DNA from: Gelatoporia subvermispora B | Taxonomy: Eukaryota; Basidiomycota; Agaricomycetes; Polyporales; Gelatoporiaceae | Assembly: GCA_000320605.2 (NCBI GenBank) | Contig: KB445792.1 | Location: forward strand, 563,581 to 627,580 | DNA length: 64,000 nucleotides | Direction of reading: 5' to 3' | Shown here: one piece after another, positions 1 through 10,194 of the stretch | How the letters are laid out: the number at the start of each line of letters is the position of its first letter | Numbering within the stretch: position 1 is the stretch's first letter | Position numbers and translations under genes: made by a program | The notes under the pieces: generated by a model | Databases searched by the model: none | The model's input: only the letters and a program-made list of their open reading frames with translations | Told to the model about the DNA's origin: nothing

Positions 1-299
1 AGCGGTTTGCCTCCTCTTGGTTTCCTGAACCCCCTTATCTACGCCATTGGCGCAATTGACCCGTCTGCATTCAATGACATTACCGTTGGTAACAACCCAG
101 GCTGTGGTACCCAGGGGTTCAACGTAAGTGCAAGAGACCTATTTCAGAGGATTATGCTGAGTGGAAATTGCAGGCCACGAAGGGATGGGATGCCGTCACT
201 GGCCTCGGGACACCGAACTTCGGCAGGCTGAAAGAGATCGTCACACTGGACTTCATTGGCTTAGAATTGAACATCGGCGGTACTTCAGTCACGCTGTAA
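1..299 (+). CDS. Sedolisin (S53 tripeptidyl peptidase), C-terminal end only
   Basis: This is the 3' end of a secreted acid serine protease of family S53; the rest of the gene lies outside the window. Exons 1-123 and 174-299 join in frame across a 50-bp intron (gtaagt...ttgcag). The translation has the family's late landmarks: GFLNPLIYA, then the calcium-binding loop NDITVGNNPGC, then GWDAVTGLGTPN just before the end. The catalytic Glu, Asp and Ser lie upstream and cannot be checked. Sedolisins of wood-decay fungi are usually secreted with a prodomain and digest external protein at acid pH. The family call is firm; the subtype is not. Confidence 0.9.
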
Positions 300-413
300 T
301 GCGGAGATACGGTTCTACGGCAGTATTTATATGAAAGTGGATGGTATTGGTGGTGTAAGCTTGAATGATACTGAGTGCTGATACATATCGGAAGGGAAGG
401 CCAAAATCGTGAT

Positions 414-1609
414 CTACTTGCGCATTCTCTTCTTGAAGCGCTCCATAACCTGAAAAGAATCAGCACATATCAGATGCCACAGACAGCACATACCATCTCA
501 TCTGTCGCCATCTGCGGTCGGTCATGCCGAGGTCGATCATGATCTTCGGGTGGGAGACCCATTGCTTCTAGCTTTGCGTCCCGTATGATATCTGCATCTG
601 ACCTCGTCTTCAAGTTGGGTCGATAGACTGCGCATACATCAGACTCATGAAACACAGAACGTCTGCGAAGAACATACACCGAGTGGCTGCGAGATGCGCC
701 TCGTCGTCTGCTTGCTTCTTGCGCTCCTTGCGCTCCTCGATGAGACGCTTAGCCTTCTCCGTCTCCTCGATATTCTTTAATCGAGTACTTCAGAGCGGTC
801 AGACACGTAGTGAGACACCCGGTAACGGACTTGGGACTCACTCCATGCCAAGGTCGACCTCTGGAATTGCTGTAAGCATTGAAAGACTGTTCGTGACGCT
901 CCCCTCTTCTTTCTCCTTCTCACTATCCTGTCTCGGCTTGTACTTGTCTGCGATGCGGAACAGCTCCGCATACGGATCCAGGGGACCGTCGTCCTTCTCT
1001 GACTCGTTCTGCGCCCCTTGACGTAGCTTCATGTTCTCCTCAATGTATGCCATCCTGATGTGCGGCAGTTCAAGGCATCAGTGAGGAATGTAACAGACCT
1101 CAGGTAGAGTGAACCGACATATGTTTGTCAACATCTAGTGTATTCGTCTGCTGGGTGAAGTTGTTCGCTCGGACGACCCTTCGGGCTCTCGTTTCTGCGT
1201 CCTCTTCCTCTCTAATGCGTGAAAGCAACCGAGTTCAGGTAAGGTGTAGCTGAGAGATCTTGGGACGCACCCGTCGTCGTCGTCCAGAACCGCGCCTTTC
1301 CTCAGGCCGCCCTGGTCCTCCGGCTCTCCCTCTCGTGGCCTCTTCTTCCTCTTCTTCGCATCGCCTTTCGTCAATTTCTGCACGTCAATACCCTCTCGTG
1401 TACGCCGAAGCTTGCGTAACTCAATGAGATCTGAGAGGCTACGGGGATAAATCGTAAGCGAGTGTCCTCCTGAAGCGGAGGTGGATGTGCATAACCTACT
1501 CTAGCTTCGCATCTCCTTCCTGGACTTCCTCCTGCTCAGGCTGCTCCTCTTCAACCTCTAAGGACTTCTGGCGGAGGTTTGGAGGAGGGCGAGCACGTCT
1601 CTTGATCAT
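414..1609 (-). CDS. C9orf78/Tls1-like (HCA59 family) spliceosome-associated protein
   Basis: Seven exons (1609-1500, 1438-1271, 1211-1119, 1054-842, 787-678, 627-494, 449-414) give 287 residues, close to the 289 of human C9orf78. Family signatures are seen in order: basic N-terminus, DLIELRKLRR, DKHMMAYIEENMKLR, then the most conserved piece IPEVDLGMDTRLKNIEETEKAK, then ATRFYRPN and a basic end. Choosing splice sites by phase restores these motifs exactly. Established knowledge: human C9orf78 binds the spliceosomal helicase BRR2, and fission yeast Tls1 promotes correct splicing of shelterin transcripts. The nuclear, intrinsically disordered nature is inferred from composition. The ATG at 1607-1609 is the first that fits; an upstream non-coding exon cannot be excluded. 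Confidence 0.9.
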
Positions 1610-1963
1610 GACTTACCAGAACCTAGTGTGGGTCGAGTAAATGTGGTACAACAGGAAGAGCGATTTCGACGTCTCTGGCGCCGGACCTGCCAGTTTCGCC
1701 GCTGCTTCCGGATCTTCGATGAAACAATCGCACGGAGTGAATTGGACAACGAACAGGCAGCATGCATATTGCCATAACTTTACATCCAAGCCATGAAGAC
1801 TACAACTTTTTCTACATGATCGTGATCATACACATAGGCGTGCGTCCCACAAGAAGCCATGATTGTCCCCATTCCAGGCAGCGCCATTGTGCTGGCTCAG
1901 CACCTGTGCGCAATAATTAGTCTATAAGCTGCACAGCACCTCCAAGACGGTGGTCGTGTCCTC
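1610..1963. other. Intergenic, no gene seen
   Basis: This stretch separates the start of the Tls1-like gene from the 3' end of the serine-rich gene, both on the minus strand. It should hold the promoter of the former and the terminator of the latter. I see no open frame with splice support and no clear motif. Confidence 0.5.
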
Positions 1964-3379
1964 CTATACGACTCCAGGAACCGGTTCCGGAGTTTCTGAG
2001 GTACTTTGGGAGGACATCGCCCGGGCCTCAGCGTGATGCTCAGCTACCGCAGGCGTGGGCTGAGGCTCCACCGCCATGTTGGCCTGAGCTTCCGCGTGCT
2101 GCATCTCAGTTGACTGAGACACGTGCATTGGAAGCATAGCCTCCGGTGGCTGGGTGCCACCACGTCGTAGCCGCGGGGCAACGGTGTGCCGCCTATCGTT
2201 CAGGAGACTCAGAGAACTCGAGGATGGCCGAACTGTCAAGACGGGCGACGGGGACCTAGAATGTGATCGCGGAGCAATATTTGTGTGGGAGGGTGCTGAT
2301 GCCAGAAGAGTGGACATGATTTCGGAGGAACTCAAGGGCCTGAGGGGGTTAGGCGGGGGGGATGTCGTAGATGCGGATGTGTTCGCCAGAGTCGGCCAAG
2401 GGGTTGCGGTGCTCGCACTGTGTGACCAAGGGGTGTCTGAGGGACCGTGTGTATGCGTCAATTCACCGACCCAGGGGAACGAGCCACCAACTTCCGAGCG
2501 GCGACGAACTACCGGTACCGACCGGAAGGGAAAAAATCGCCTAGCTGGCTGAGTATGAGGTGACCTGTCCGCAGACGATTCGCCTCGCCTTGCCGAGTAA
2601 TCGAGCGTGTCGAATCTCCATGATCCGTCCGCTGCATCCTCGGTGCCATCCTGGACCTCTGCGTTTTGTCGAGAACTTGAGCGGCGAAGGGACGTAAACT
2701 CATTGAAGTCGACCGTCCGCGAGCGAGCAGGCCGTCGGACTGAATTCTGCCGTGGTAAGCTAGATCCGACGTTACTGCTTCCGTGAGCGCTGGAGTGCAT
2801 GGTCCGATAAGCAAAGGAAGGAAGTACTGGCGGGGAAGATGGTCGCGGACTCGTTACAACAATGGCCTCCGGGTCAGTTTCTGCCCAGTCGATGGGAGTG
2901 CCAGTAGCCAGAGGAGACGGATCCGAGGAGCGGAGCGAGCTGAGAATGTCAAAGGAGGAGGCGTTGTAGGCATCGTACAGTTCGGAATTGACACGTGCTC
3001 CTTCGGGAACAGTGCCATATTCATCCTCGCCTGAGGACGAGTGTAGCTCGTCGGGGCGTGCGAATACATGTCGTGTCCTCGATGCTGTACGCGTCGAATA
3101 GAGGTTGTCGCGGTAAATCTGGTGGCGCAGGAAGGACGCTGTGCGTGAAGAAATTCGACGGTCTTTTGGATTTTGGCGAATCCTGCGGTCAGCCAATTCC
3201 TATCCGGACGACGCGATGAAACTCGAATACATGGCAACGGCATCCAAAAGGCTCACCTTGACCAACGCCTCGACAAGTGATGTTGTGAAAGAGTCACCCT
3301 CGTCTAGATCTTGCACAAAGGCTTCATAGCTAATGCTTGGTTCGGCTTTTTCGAGCTTTGAACGCTTGACCGCGCCCAT
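1964..3379 (-). CDS. Serine-rich orphan protein, 452 aa
   Basis: I do not recognise this gene. Two exons (3379-3257 and 3199-1964) join in phase across a 57-bp intron. The first exon encodes an acidic, possibly helical stretch (SISYEAFVQDLDEGDSF). After a basic segment near residues 42-70, the rest is low-complexity and rich in Ser, Pro and Arg, with RS-like runs near residues 190-215 and no membrane helix or signal peptide. It lies between two nuclear genes, but that is weak evidence of function. A long plus-strand frame at 2154-2552 is an antisense shadow. The start could be further upstream, since the frame stays open 5' of the chosen ATG. Confidence 0.65.
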
Positions 3380-3992
3380 CCTGTCTCACCAAAATAAGCT
3401 GCGAGAGCCATCTACAGAAGTGGCGGACATACACCAGATTCTTGACCTTGGAGAGAAGGACATCGTCGTGGTGCTCCAGCGTCCTACAAGGGAGCGTTCA
3501 GCGAGAAGAGAATAAAGCGAAAGAGTGGGCGAAGCTGACCATCGACCCATGGTGGTGAGGGAACTGCGGAGAAATACAGTGCGGCGGTATGTGAAGGCTG
3601 TAGAGACGTTGCCGGACACAGCTTCCGGCCCTTCTATGTGGCTCTGTTTGCCTCTTGCCTTATCCGGCCCCAGATAAGCCCTTGCATTATGACAAATCCG
3701 TGGCTTATCCACCCGCCACCGACAGCCCGCCAATTCTCACGCACCTTCCCTCCCCCGGTCATCATCTCCATCGTCGACGCACCCTCCTCGTCGACCTTCA
3801 CGTCCCATAGAGTCTCGTGGTGGTTACTCTGTGCATTACCGGTAGGTTCTAACGCCATAGCGTTTCCGGAGATGATTATATGAGCCGTAGCAAGCAGCTC
3901 TCGTTCGAGTCAGCTTCTTAAACATCTGCATTCCTTTAGCAACTTGATCCACTCCTCGTCTCCTGCAAGCTCGGGGATCTCTTCAGCCTGAG

Positions 3993-5106
3993 ATGGCCTA
4001 CGCTCAACCCTTTCCTCTTGCTCAGCCTCTGCAGAAAGTCCAGCAGCCTACTTTTGGCCCCGACCTCGCTGTTCGACTGATTTGTCCAGAATGCCGGGAC
4101 CCAAACCCCAATATCGTCGAAGAATTTAGCAGCGGTGACCTTGTCTGCGGCACATGTGGCTTGGTGCTAGGTGACAGGGTTGTGGACACGAGGAGTGAAT
4201 GGCGGGTAAGTATCTGGCGTGGCCTTCCATTTGACGTGCCTTGCCTACCTCACCACCTACTAGACGTTCGCCAACGACGAAGGCGACGACCCGTCGCGTG
4301 TTGGTGCTGCGTCCGACCCGTTGATGGATGGCATGGAGCAGCTTGATACCACCATATCCTTCCGTGACGGGGGCTCCGGTCTCGCACGAGAGCTTCAGCG
4401 AGCCGCCTCGCGATCCTCGGCGTCCCGGTCGGAACGGAACCTACTCCAGGCCTTCCGTGACATCTCAAACTGGTGCGACCAGTTTTCACTTCCCAAAACC
4501 ATCTCCGATATCGCGAAGCAGCTGTATAAACGGTCTGACGAGGAGAAGCTACTTCGTGGAAAGCCGCTCGATGCGGTCATCGCCGCATGCATCTTCATCG
4601 CCTGCAGACAGGCGCATGTCCCCCGTACGTTCCGCGAGATCTGCAACCTCACGCATGTGAGCAAGAAGGTCCTTGGCCAGTGCTACAAGGCGCTGGAGCA
4701 GGCCTTCAACTTGACACCGGGAGCATCGCAGGACCGGCATTCGAGCACCCCAAGCGGCACTACTGGCCCAGAGGATCTGCTCATCCGTTACTGCAACCAC
4801 CTCGATTTGCCTCCCAATGTTCAGCCCATATGTGCAGACGTCATCAAGAAGGCGCGCGAGTTGGGCATCGCCGACGGTCGTTCGCCAGTATCTATTGCTG
4901 GCGGTGCAATATACTTTACCTGCCATTTACTTGGCAAGGTGAAGCCCGCTCGCGACATCAGCTCAGTCGCGGGTGTCAGCGAGGGTACTATCAAGCTCGT
5001 GTACAGGTTGTACTATGCGGAGAAGGAGAAATTGGTCAAGGAGGAGTGGATCAAGGATGGAAGGGCATCCTTGGACAGGCTGCCGGTGGACAACTCGTCC
5101 AAGTGA
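3993..5106 (+). CDS. SUA7: Transcription initiation factor TFIIB
   Basis: TFIIB bridges TBP-bound promoters and RNA polymerase II. Exons 3993-4205 and 4264-5106 give 351 residues. Seen: an N-terminal zinc ribbon with C31-x2-C34 and C52-x2-C55, the B-reader/linker region, then two cyclin folds of about 85 residues each. The first cyclin fold holds [17 protein letters not shown] and the second [18 protein letters not shown], which are the conserved cores. The start ATG sits a short distance before the ribbon, as in other fungi. The gene is convergent with RRS1, with only 207 bp between stops. There are no anomalies. Confidence 0.97.
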
Positions 5107-5313
5107 TGGCTCTGGACTGTTCGGGGTTCATTGAGGGATGAACCTGTGTGTCTCATGGATGGACGCCTATGTCTTCATATTGTCAGTATATACTTGACAA
5201 TGTCAGAGGTTATCCACTAGATCTTGGCATGAACCATTCTGGTTGCGAGAACCCAGGTGAGATAATACACGATGTCATGAAGCATGAGGTCAAAATGTAG
5301 AAGCGGCCGGTAA

Positions 5314-6491
5314 CTATCTTCTCCCCTTTTTGCCCTTTGTTTTCGCTCCTTCGCGGGCGAGTGCCGCGCTCCCCCTGCCCTTACTTGCGGACCGAATGGC
5401 CTTCCTCACGTTGAGCACGTCGCCACCACCCTCGGAAGACTTGCTGGATTTTTTTGCGGCAGGCTCCTTGTCGAGCCTAGAGAGGATTGCCAGATCGCGG
5501 GACTTCTCTTGAGCAGCAGACACCTCCGTCGCATCGAACTAGAGGACCGTAGAAAACGGTAAATCTGTATTCGCCCACGATTGGCGTTGCAAAGACGCAC
5601 CTTCCGCTTCATGCCCTTTGGCTTCTTCTCGCCCTCTAGCGTCTTGTCAAATTTGCCCATACTAGCTGTACTCTTTCGTGTCATTGCAAGCGTCCTGTCA
5701 ATCTGTTTCTTGCGCTCCACCAACGGTGCAGGTGCAGTGCTCGAGCTTGAACTCTGCTGTGCGCGTGAAAGGTTAGCCAAGCGCTGCTTTTCGTTTTTCG
5801 CCACCCGGGCCTTGCGCTCGTCGCGGGCGACCTTCGACGGGTCATGATCAATGTCTGCGAGATGTTAATCTGAATGCGTATTCTTCCTTGACATCGGCAG
5901 CATCGTCGTACGCACCAGCATTCTTAGGCACCTCCGTGAGCCACTGGTCCTCGAGCTGCTTGTTTGCGCCCTTCCAACCCCAGCGGTCAACCCACTCCTG
6001 CCGCTCCTCATCCCACTCCTTCTTGTCGCGCTGCTTGTGCTGAATGCCCTTCGCCTTCGCAAACTGCTCCCACTTGGTCGGCGGCTTCGGCTTAGGCAGC
6101 GACTTTGCGCGTGGGAGCTGCGTCGTCGGAGGCGGGAGCTGTGCGAGGGGGCCGTCGGGGGAGGGAGCGGTAGGGAGAGAGAAGAGGGCGCCGATGAGTG
6201 CTTGGACGCCATCGCGGGCGGTGGACATGAGGTAGTCTTCGAGATTTGTGCTATAGGAGAAATGTGAGAGGCCGAGCGCAGGATGCTGTAACTTCGGACT
6301 CACTCGTAGCTCTCAGCATCTACTGGGTTCAAGTCGGTTACTGTGAGGAAGCCAGCATCTATCTGTAGAGGAATGTCCTTCTCGACCTCAACGGCTTTTC
6401 TACGACCATGTTAAAAGACTGATTCCGAACGAGTTCACTGCATAACATACTGTTTGGCTGCGTGAGCAGCGAGAATATCGGAGACGTCCAT
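5314..6491 (-). CDS. RRS1: Ribosome biogenesis regulatory protein RRS1
   Basis: Rrs1 works with Rpf2 to bring the 5S RNP into the pre-60S particle in the nucleolus. Five exons (6491-6451, 6399-6304, 6250-5916, 5854-5601, 5538-5314) give 316 residues. The conserved core is clear: TQLPRAKSLPKPKPPTKWEQ, then GIQHKQRDKKEW, then DRWGWKGANKQLEDQWL and the IDHDPSKVARDERKARVAKN segment. A strong gtgcgt donor at 5915 was preferred over a later GT because only it keeps the last of these motifs in frame. The C-terminal quarter is a basic Lys/Ser-rich tail longer than in budding yeast. Confidence 0.95.
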
Positions 6492-6802
6492 CGCTGGTCA
6501 ACTCGTGAGTGTTTTTCTGAGGGCTTGATAGTAGAATGACGACGCCGGCGAGTAGATTGTGAGTGCAATAGCAGTTTTGTGACTGTCCTCCACAGAATCT
6601 CAGGTCGGAAAATGGCAGCTACGGTAGTTGCCGAGTGATCGCCGGCGGGATCGGTCTCTCGTTCAACATCAACTACACATCATACAGAAAATTCGCGACA
6701 CCAATCTAGATGGAGACATATTCTTCCATCATATAATTACGCAAAAGATGCCTGCAGTTCCCAATGCGAGAAAAAGAATCAAAATTACTCCAGACCCATT
6801 AT

Positions 6803-6908
6803 GACGAGAGTGGGATTCGAACCCACGCCCTTTCGGACCAGATGTCAAAGCAGAAGGAAACACTGCTAAGCCTTAGTCTGGCGCCTTAGACCGCTCGGCC
6901 ATCTCGCC
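6803..6908 (-). tRNA. tRNA-Leu(AAG) with a 27-nt intron
   Basis: Read on the minus strand, the seven-base acceptor arms pair fully with one G-U. The A box (TGGCCGAGCGG) and B box (GGTTCGAATCC) match RNA polymerase III consensus, and the five-pair T arm is perfect. The anticodon stem is CCAGA/TCTGG with loop CTAAGGA once about 27 nt (6844-6870) are removed after position 37, the standard place for eukaryotic tRNA introns. Anticodon AAG reads CUU and, as inosine, CUC. The variable arm is 11 nt, in keeping with leucine. No CCA is encoded. Confidence 0.93.
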
Positions 6909-7446
6909 TTATGACTGAGGTGGCGCCGGACATTCCCATCGACAAAGAGACGGAAAGATGCTCAATTCGGCACTGTTGTCGTCAGACAGCACCTGTTGTC
7001 CCTGTCGCTTCGACATTAATGTGGAACGGCAGAAAACAAGAATGAGCACCAGGACGGGTGCGAGTTTTTTGCTAACCGTGCTCCCGAAACTTTCCTGCAG
7101 TATGTAAACCGGTAGTGATACTTGGATGTTACGCAGAAGTGGTTCTGTGTACTGTGTACTTTCGACTTTCACATTGCAATGTTGACTTTGCCACTGTAAT
7201 GTGTACGAGAAATGTTGGAATGGCAATCATCGCTTGCTCCATATTCTCTGCACCACAGGCCTGCAGCGGAAGTCAGAATTTCCGGATCAAGTCATGCAAC
7301 CCCGGAATTCCTGAGAGTCGTTCTTGGTCCGTCACGCCATGGCTTGTATCCAGGATCCGTATCAATTGTCCGATTCAGAAGTCCAAGGCTGTACGTACAT
7401 GGAATACGCAACGAGAGGTAACTCTAGATTAATTACGCGCTACGCA
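6909..7446. other. Intergenic, nothing recognised
   Basis: This lies between the tRNA and the stop of the seven-helix membrane protein gene. Short frames exist on both strands, but none has conserved motifs or credible splice sites. Confidence 0.5.
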
Positions 7447-8794
7447 CTATGCCTTCTCTTGCCCTTCGAAAATAACAGAGTCTCCCACTTCGGATCCGCC
7501 ATCGTGATGATGCTCCGTCTGCTGGGTGACATGCACTCTCATTGGGTCCGTAATGTAGCTCCGTCGGGTGGACTCTCTAGCTGCGCTACGCAGCGACTCT
7601 AGATGTATAGTTCCTTGGCTGGACTTGACTCGTCCCGCGGCCATGCCAACTCGGAGAATGACCATGTAGAATGTGATGGAAATAATGGGTGTCGCCTGTT
7701 CGGTTGGAAGAACATGTCAATTACACTTTAAAACAAGAGAGGCCTTACGTACTATGTCCAATATGATGTACTGGCCATTGGAATCATTGACGAAACAGGC
7801 GAGCGCGGAAATAAGCATTGCCGAGTAGAGTGCACCCACGTCCACGATGATGTGCACGATGGGCATCATAGAGCCTTGTCGCACATGGGCAACGCGCCTG
7901 TCTACTCTCCAAATCTTGTACGCCAGTAAGCCTAATGGGTGACCGGTTTCGTTTGTTAGTGGGATGTCGCAGATGCATGCACGACCAAGACAGACCAGTT
8001 GCGACCAGATTAGCTGCTAGTGTTAATGAGTAGAACGCAGTAATCCATTGTCCGACGTTCTTTTCAAAAACACTGTGCCCCTGGCCAATCAAGGGGACTC
8101 TGGAGGCTGCGTACAGTGCCATGATGCCTGAGGCTGACCGTGATGGTGAGAAATTTTATGCATAGCATGTTCTTGAAATAGATTACCAAGAAAGCCGAGC
8201 CACACTAGAAGGGGGAAAACGATGACCCAGACATTTCGCCACACCATATAGCAACGATATATCTGGTAGTGATATTTCTCGTCAAGAGACGACCTTGAGA
8301 AAGTATACAGGTATGCGTACCAGGAATCCGTCGCCGGTTAACGTCTGTGCCATATACACGGCGTTCTTGAGAAGGAACGAAAATTCGCCTGGCTGGGAGA
8401 AAAAGGCGGTCGGTCCACCGGGGAATGTGTCCCGGAAAGTTACAAGACCATTCTCGACGCGCTTCGCATTGACCGCTGTATGCTAAGGGCAGATGGGGGG
8501 ATGTGAGCGCAGTGATCAGTCTGCAGTAATTGGTGGGTAGTCTTCATAACAGAACCGACCATGGTACTGAAGACGAAAAGAAGGCATGAAACCGTTAACA
8601 GGAGTTTGTTGACTTGCCGGCCTCTTTCATTGCCTACGAGAACCTTCATCGTCAATCCGAACATCATCACAGAAAACCCTGTATGAGATTGAGTTGCTGC
8701 TCCCCTACGTGAAAGTGATTGCACTTCGCTCACCATAAAGGATCGCTTCGAGTGTAGTCGAGACGACTGCTGCCTTGTCCAATGGCAAGGACAT
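7447..8794 (-). CDS. Seven-helix membrane protein, Agaricomycete-expanded type
   Basis: Seven exons (8794-8734, 8678-8560, 8482-8321, 8262-8187, 8127-7996, 7931-7753, 7695-7447) give 325 residues. The protein opens with a short outer segment (MSLPLDKAAVVSTTLEAILY) and has about seven hydrophobic helices: around residues 20-32, 43-60, 95-115, 128-145, 158-180, 202-225 and 233-255. A hydrophilic tail of about 70 residues follows, with many Ser, Thr and His. This layout is that of a large family of unnamed integral membrane proteins common in mushroom-forming fungi. No ligand or function is established. Phase-consistent exons argue that it is intact. Confidence 0.85.
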
Positions 8795-10194
8795 GTGTGA
8801 GCTACTGGGGCATCGATGGGGTTGTCACAATTGTTGACTTGTTGGGCGCAGTCAAGATATACTGGAATGGTGGTTGTACACTCAACGTTCATGAGAATTT
8901 GTAGTTACATATTGTCTGACCGAGATCACCATAATTCGCTGACCGGAGAGGATACCGTGGGCAGGACCTAGTTCACTTAGTCCGGGACAAGCTGAACGCA
9001 GGGCATGGAAATAGCAACCGTGTACTTCGTGCACCACACGTTGTTTGTACTTGGCAAAACTGTGCACAATCCGGTGTGTGTGGTGTTTCAAGACCCAACT
9101 TTTTGACTTTGCTCTGCATAGTCCTGCTGACGACAATCGATTTCTGCGCACAGCCCTTCCGCCATATCACGTGTTGGCATGTGGTAGGAGCAACACTCGG
9201 GGCAAGGCGTACACGGTGATCGGAAGTCTGACGAACTCGTTAGTGGGTTGGGGGTGAGGTGGCGCGGCATAGCCCCAAAATTTTGTCAGGGCGAACTGCC
9301 GGCAAATACTGCGAAATGAAGTTGCCACAGATCATGCTAGAAACAGAATGCTGGTAATTGATTTGTATGAAGATGTACATTCCCCACAGTACCTGTGCGG
9401 ACCCACATGTATACCGCACTCGAAGTCATCATACTTGCTACTCAAATCCCGCAAATCGGTATCCGCAACTGCACGTTAGGAACGGAATAGTCCACGACAG
9501 AAGGGGAAGCTGTTGTCGACGAAACCGCGTGGAAAACCGACGATAGAAAATCATTGACGAAGGCTTTCCCTGAGTTTCTGTGTCCCGAGAGCATCTCATT
9601 GTCTGCGGCAACGTGTCCATAAGAGAAAAACTGATAGGTGGCTTGGAATGCTTCCGACCGCGGAGTTGGTACAATCGTTCTTTCATGACTACCCGCGTCG
9701 ATAACGCCATTGAAGGTGCAAGAGAAACAAAAGGTAGCGAGTTACAATGCATAGCAATATTTTTCGAGGCCAAGTGATGAGACAGGTGTGCAACGCGATC
9801 AAACCGTGTTACGAAGCAGAACAAGAGAGAATGACTGGTCGAGTCAGCTCGGGCACCGATCCCGCGTCTGTGAGTGGCTCCCTTGCCTGGGAGCCGCTGA
9901 CTAAGCTATGGCAGCGCCCCTGGGTTTGTGACATCCTCCTCCATCGTGCTCGCCGTCCCTCACGTTCTCCGCTCATCGTCCCCCTCGCTCTCCGGATTTT
10001 CCGTTTTATATCCTGCTGTTCACATCAACTCTCATCTACAAGCTTTCTTGGCCGTTCTCCAACTCCGTCCGTACTGGTTGCGTAACCGACAATTGTAATC
10101 TCGCCTAGTCAAGTACGAATTTGCCATCGCTTGCACCGCTCCGAGTGTCATCCTCATTCACGTTCGTCTTCATCTCTTCTACAGATACCTCGTG
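8795..10194. other. Intergenic with a possible gene remnant and a CT-rich promoter
   Basis: About 1.4 kb between divergent genes. On the minus strand, 9741-9442 is open for 99 codons without an ATG and has unusually protein-like content (TIVPTPRSEAFQATY, FFSYGHVAADNEML, GKAFVNDFL). I cannot assign a family, nor find convincing upstream exons, so it may be a decayed gene. From about 9945 to 10190 the plus strand is CT-rich with a TATA-like tttatatcc near 10003, as expected for the promoter and leader of the downstream gene. Confidence 0.4.

Noticed and set aside
2154..2552. Plus-strand open frame of 132 codons
   Set aside because: Antisense to the serine-rich gene and without any recognisable motif.
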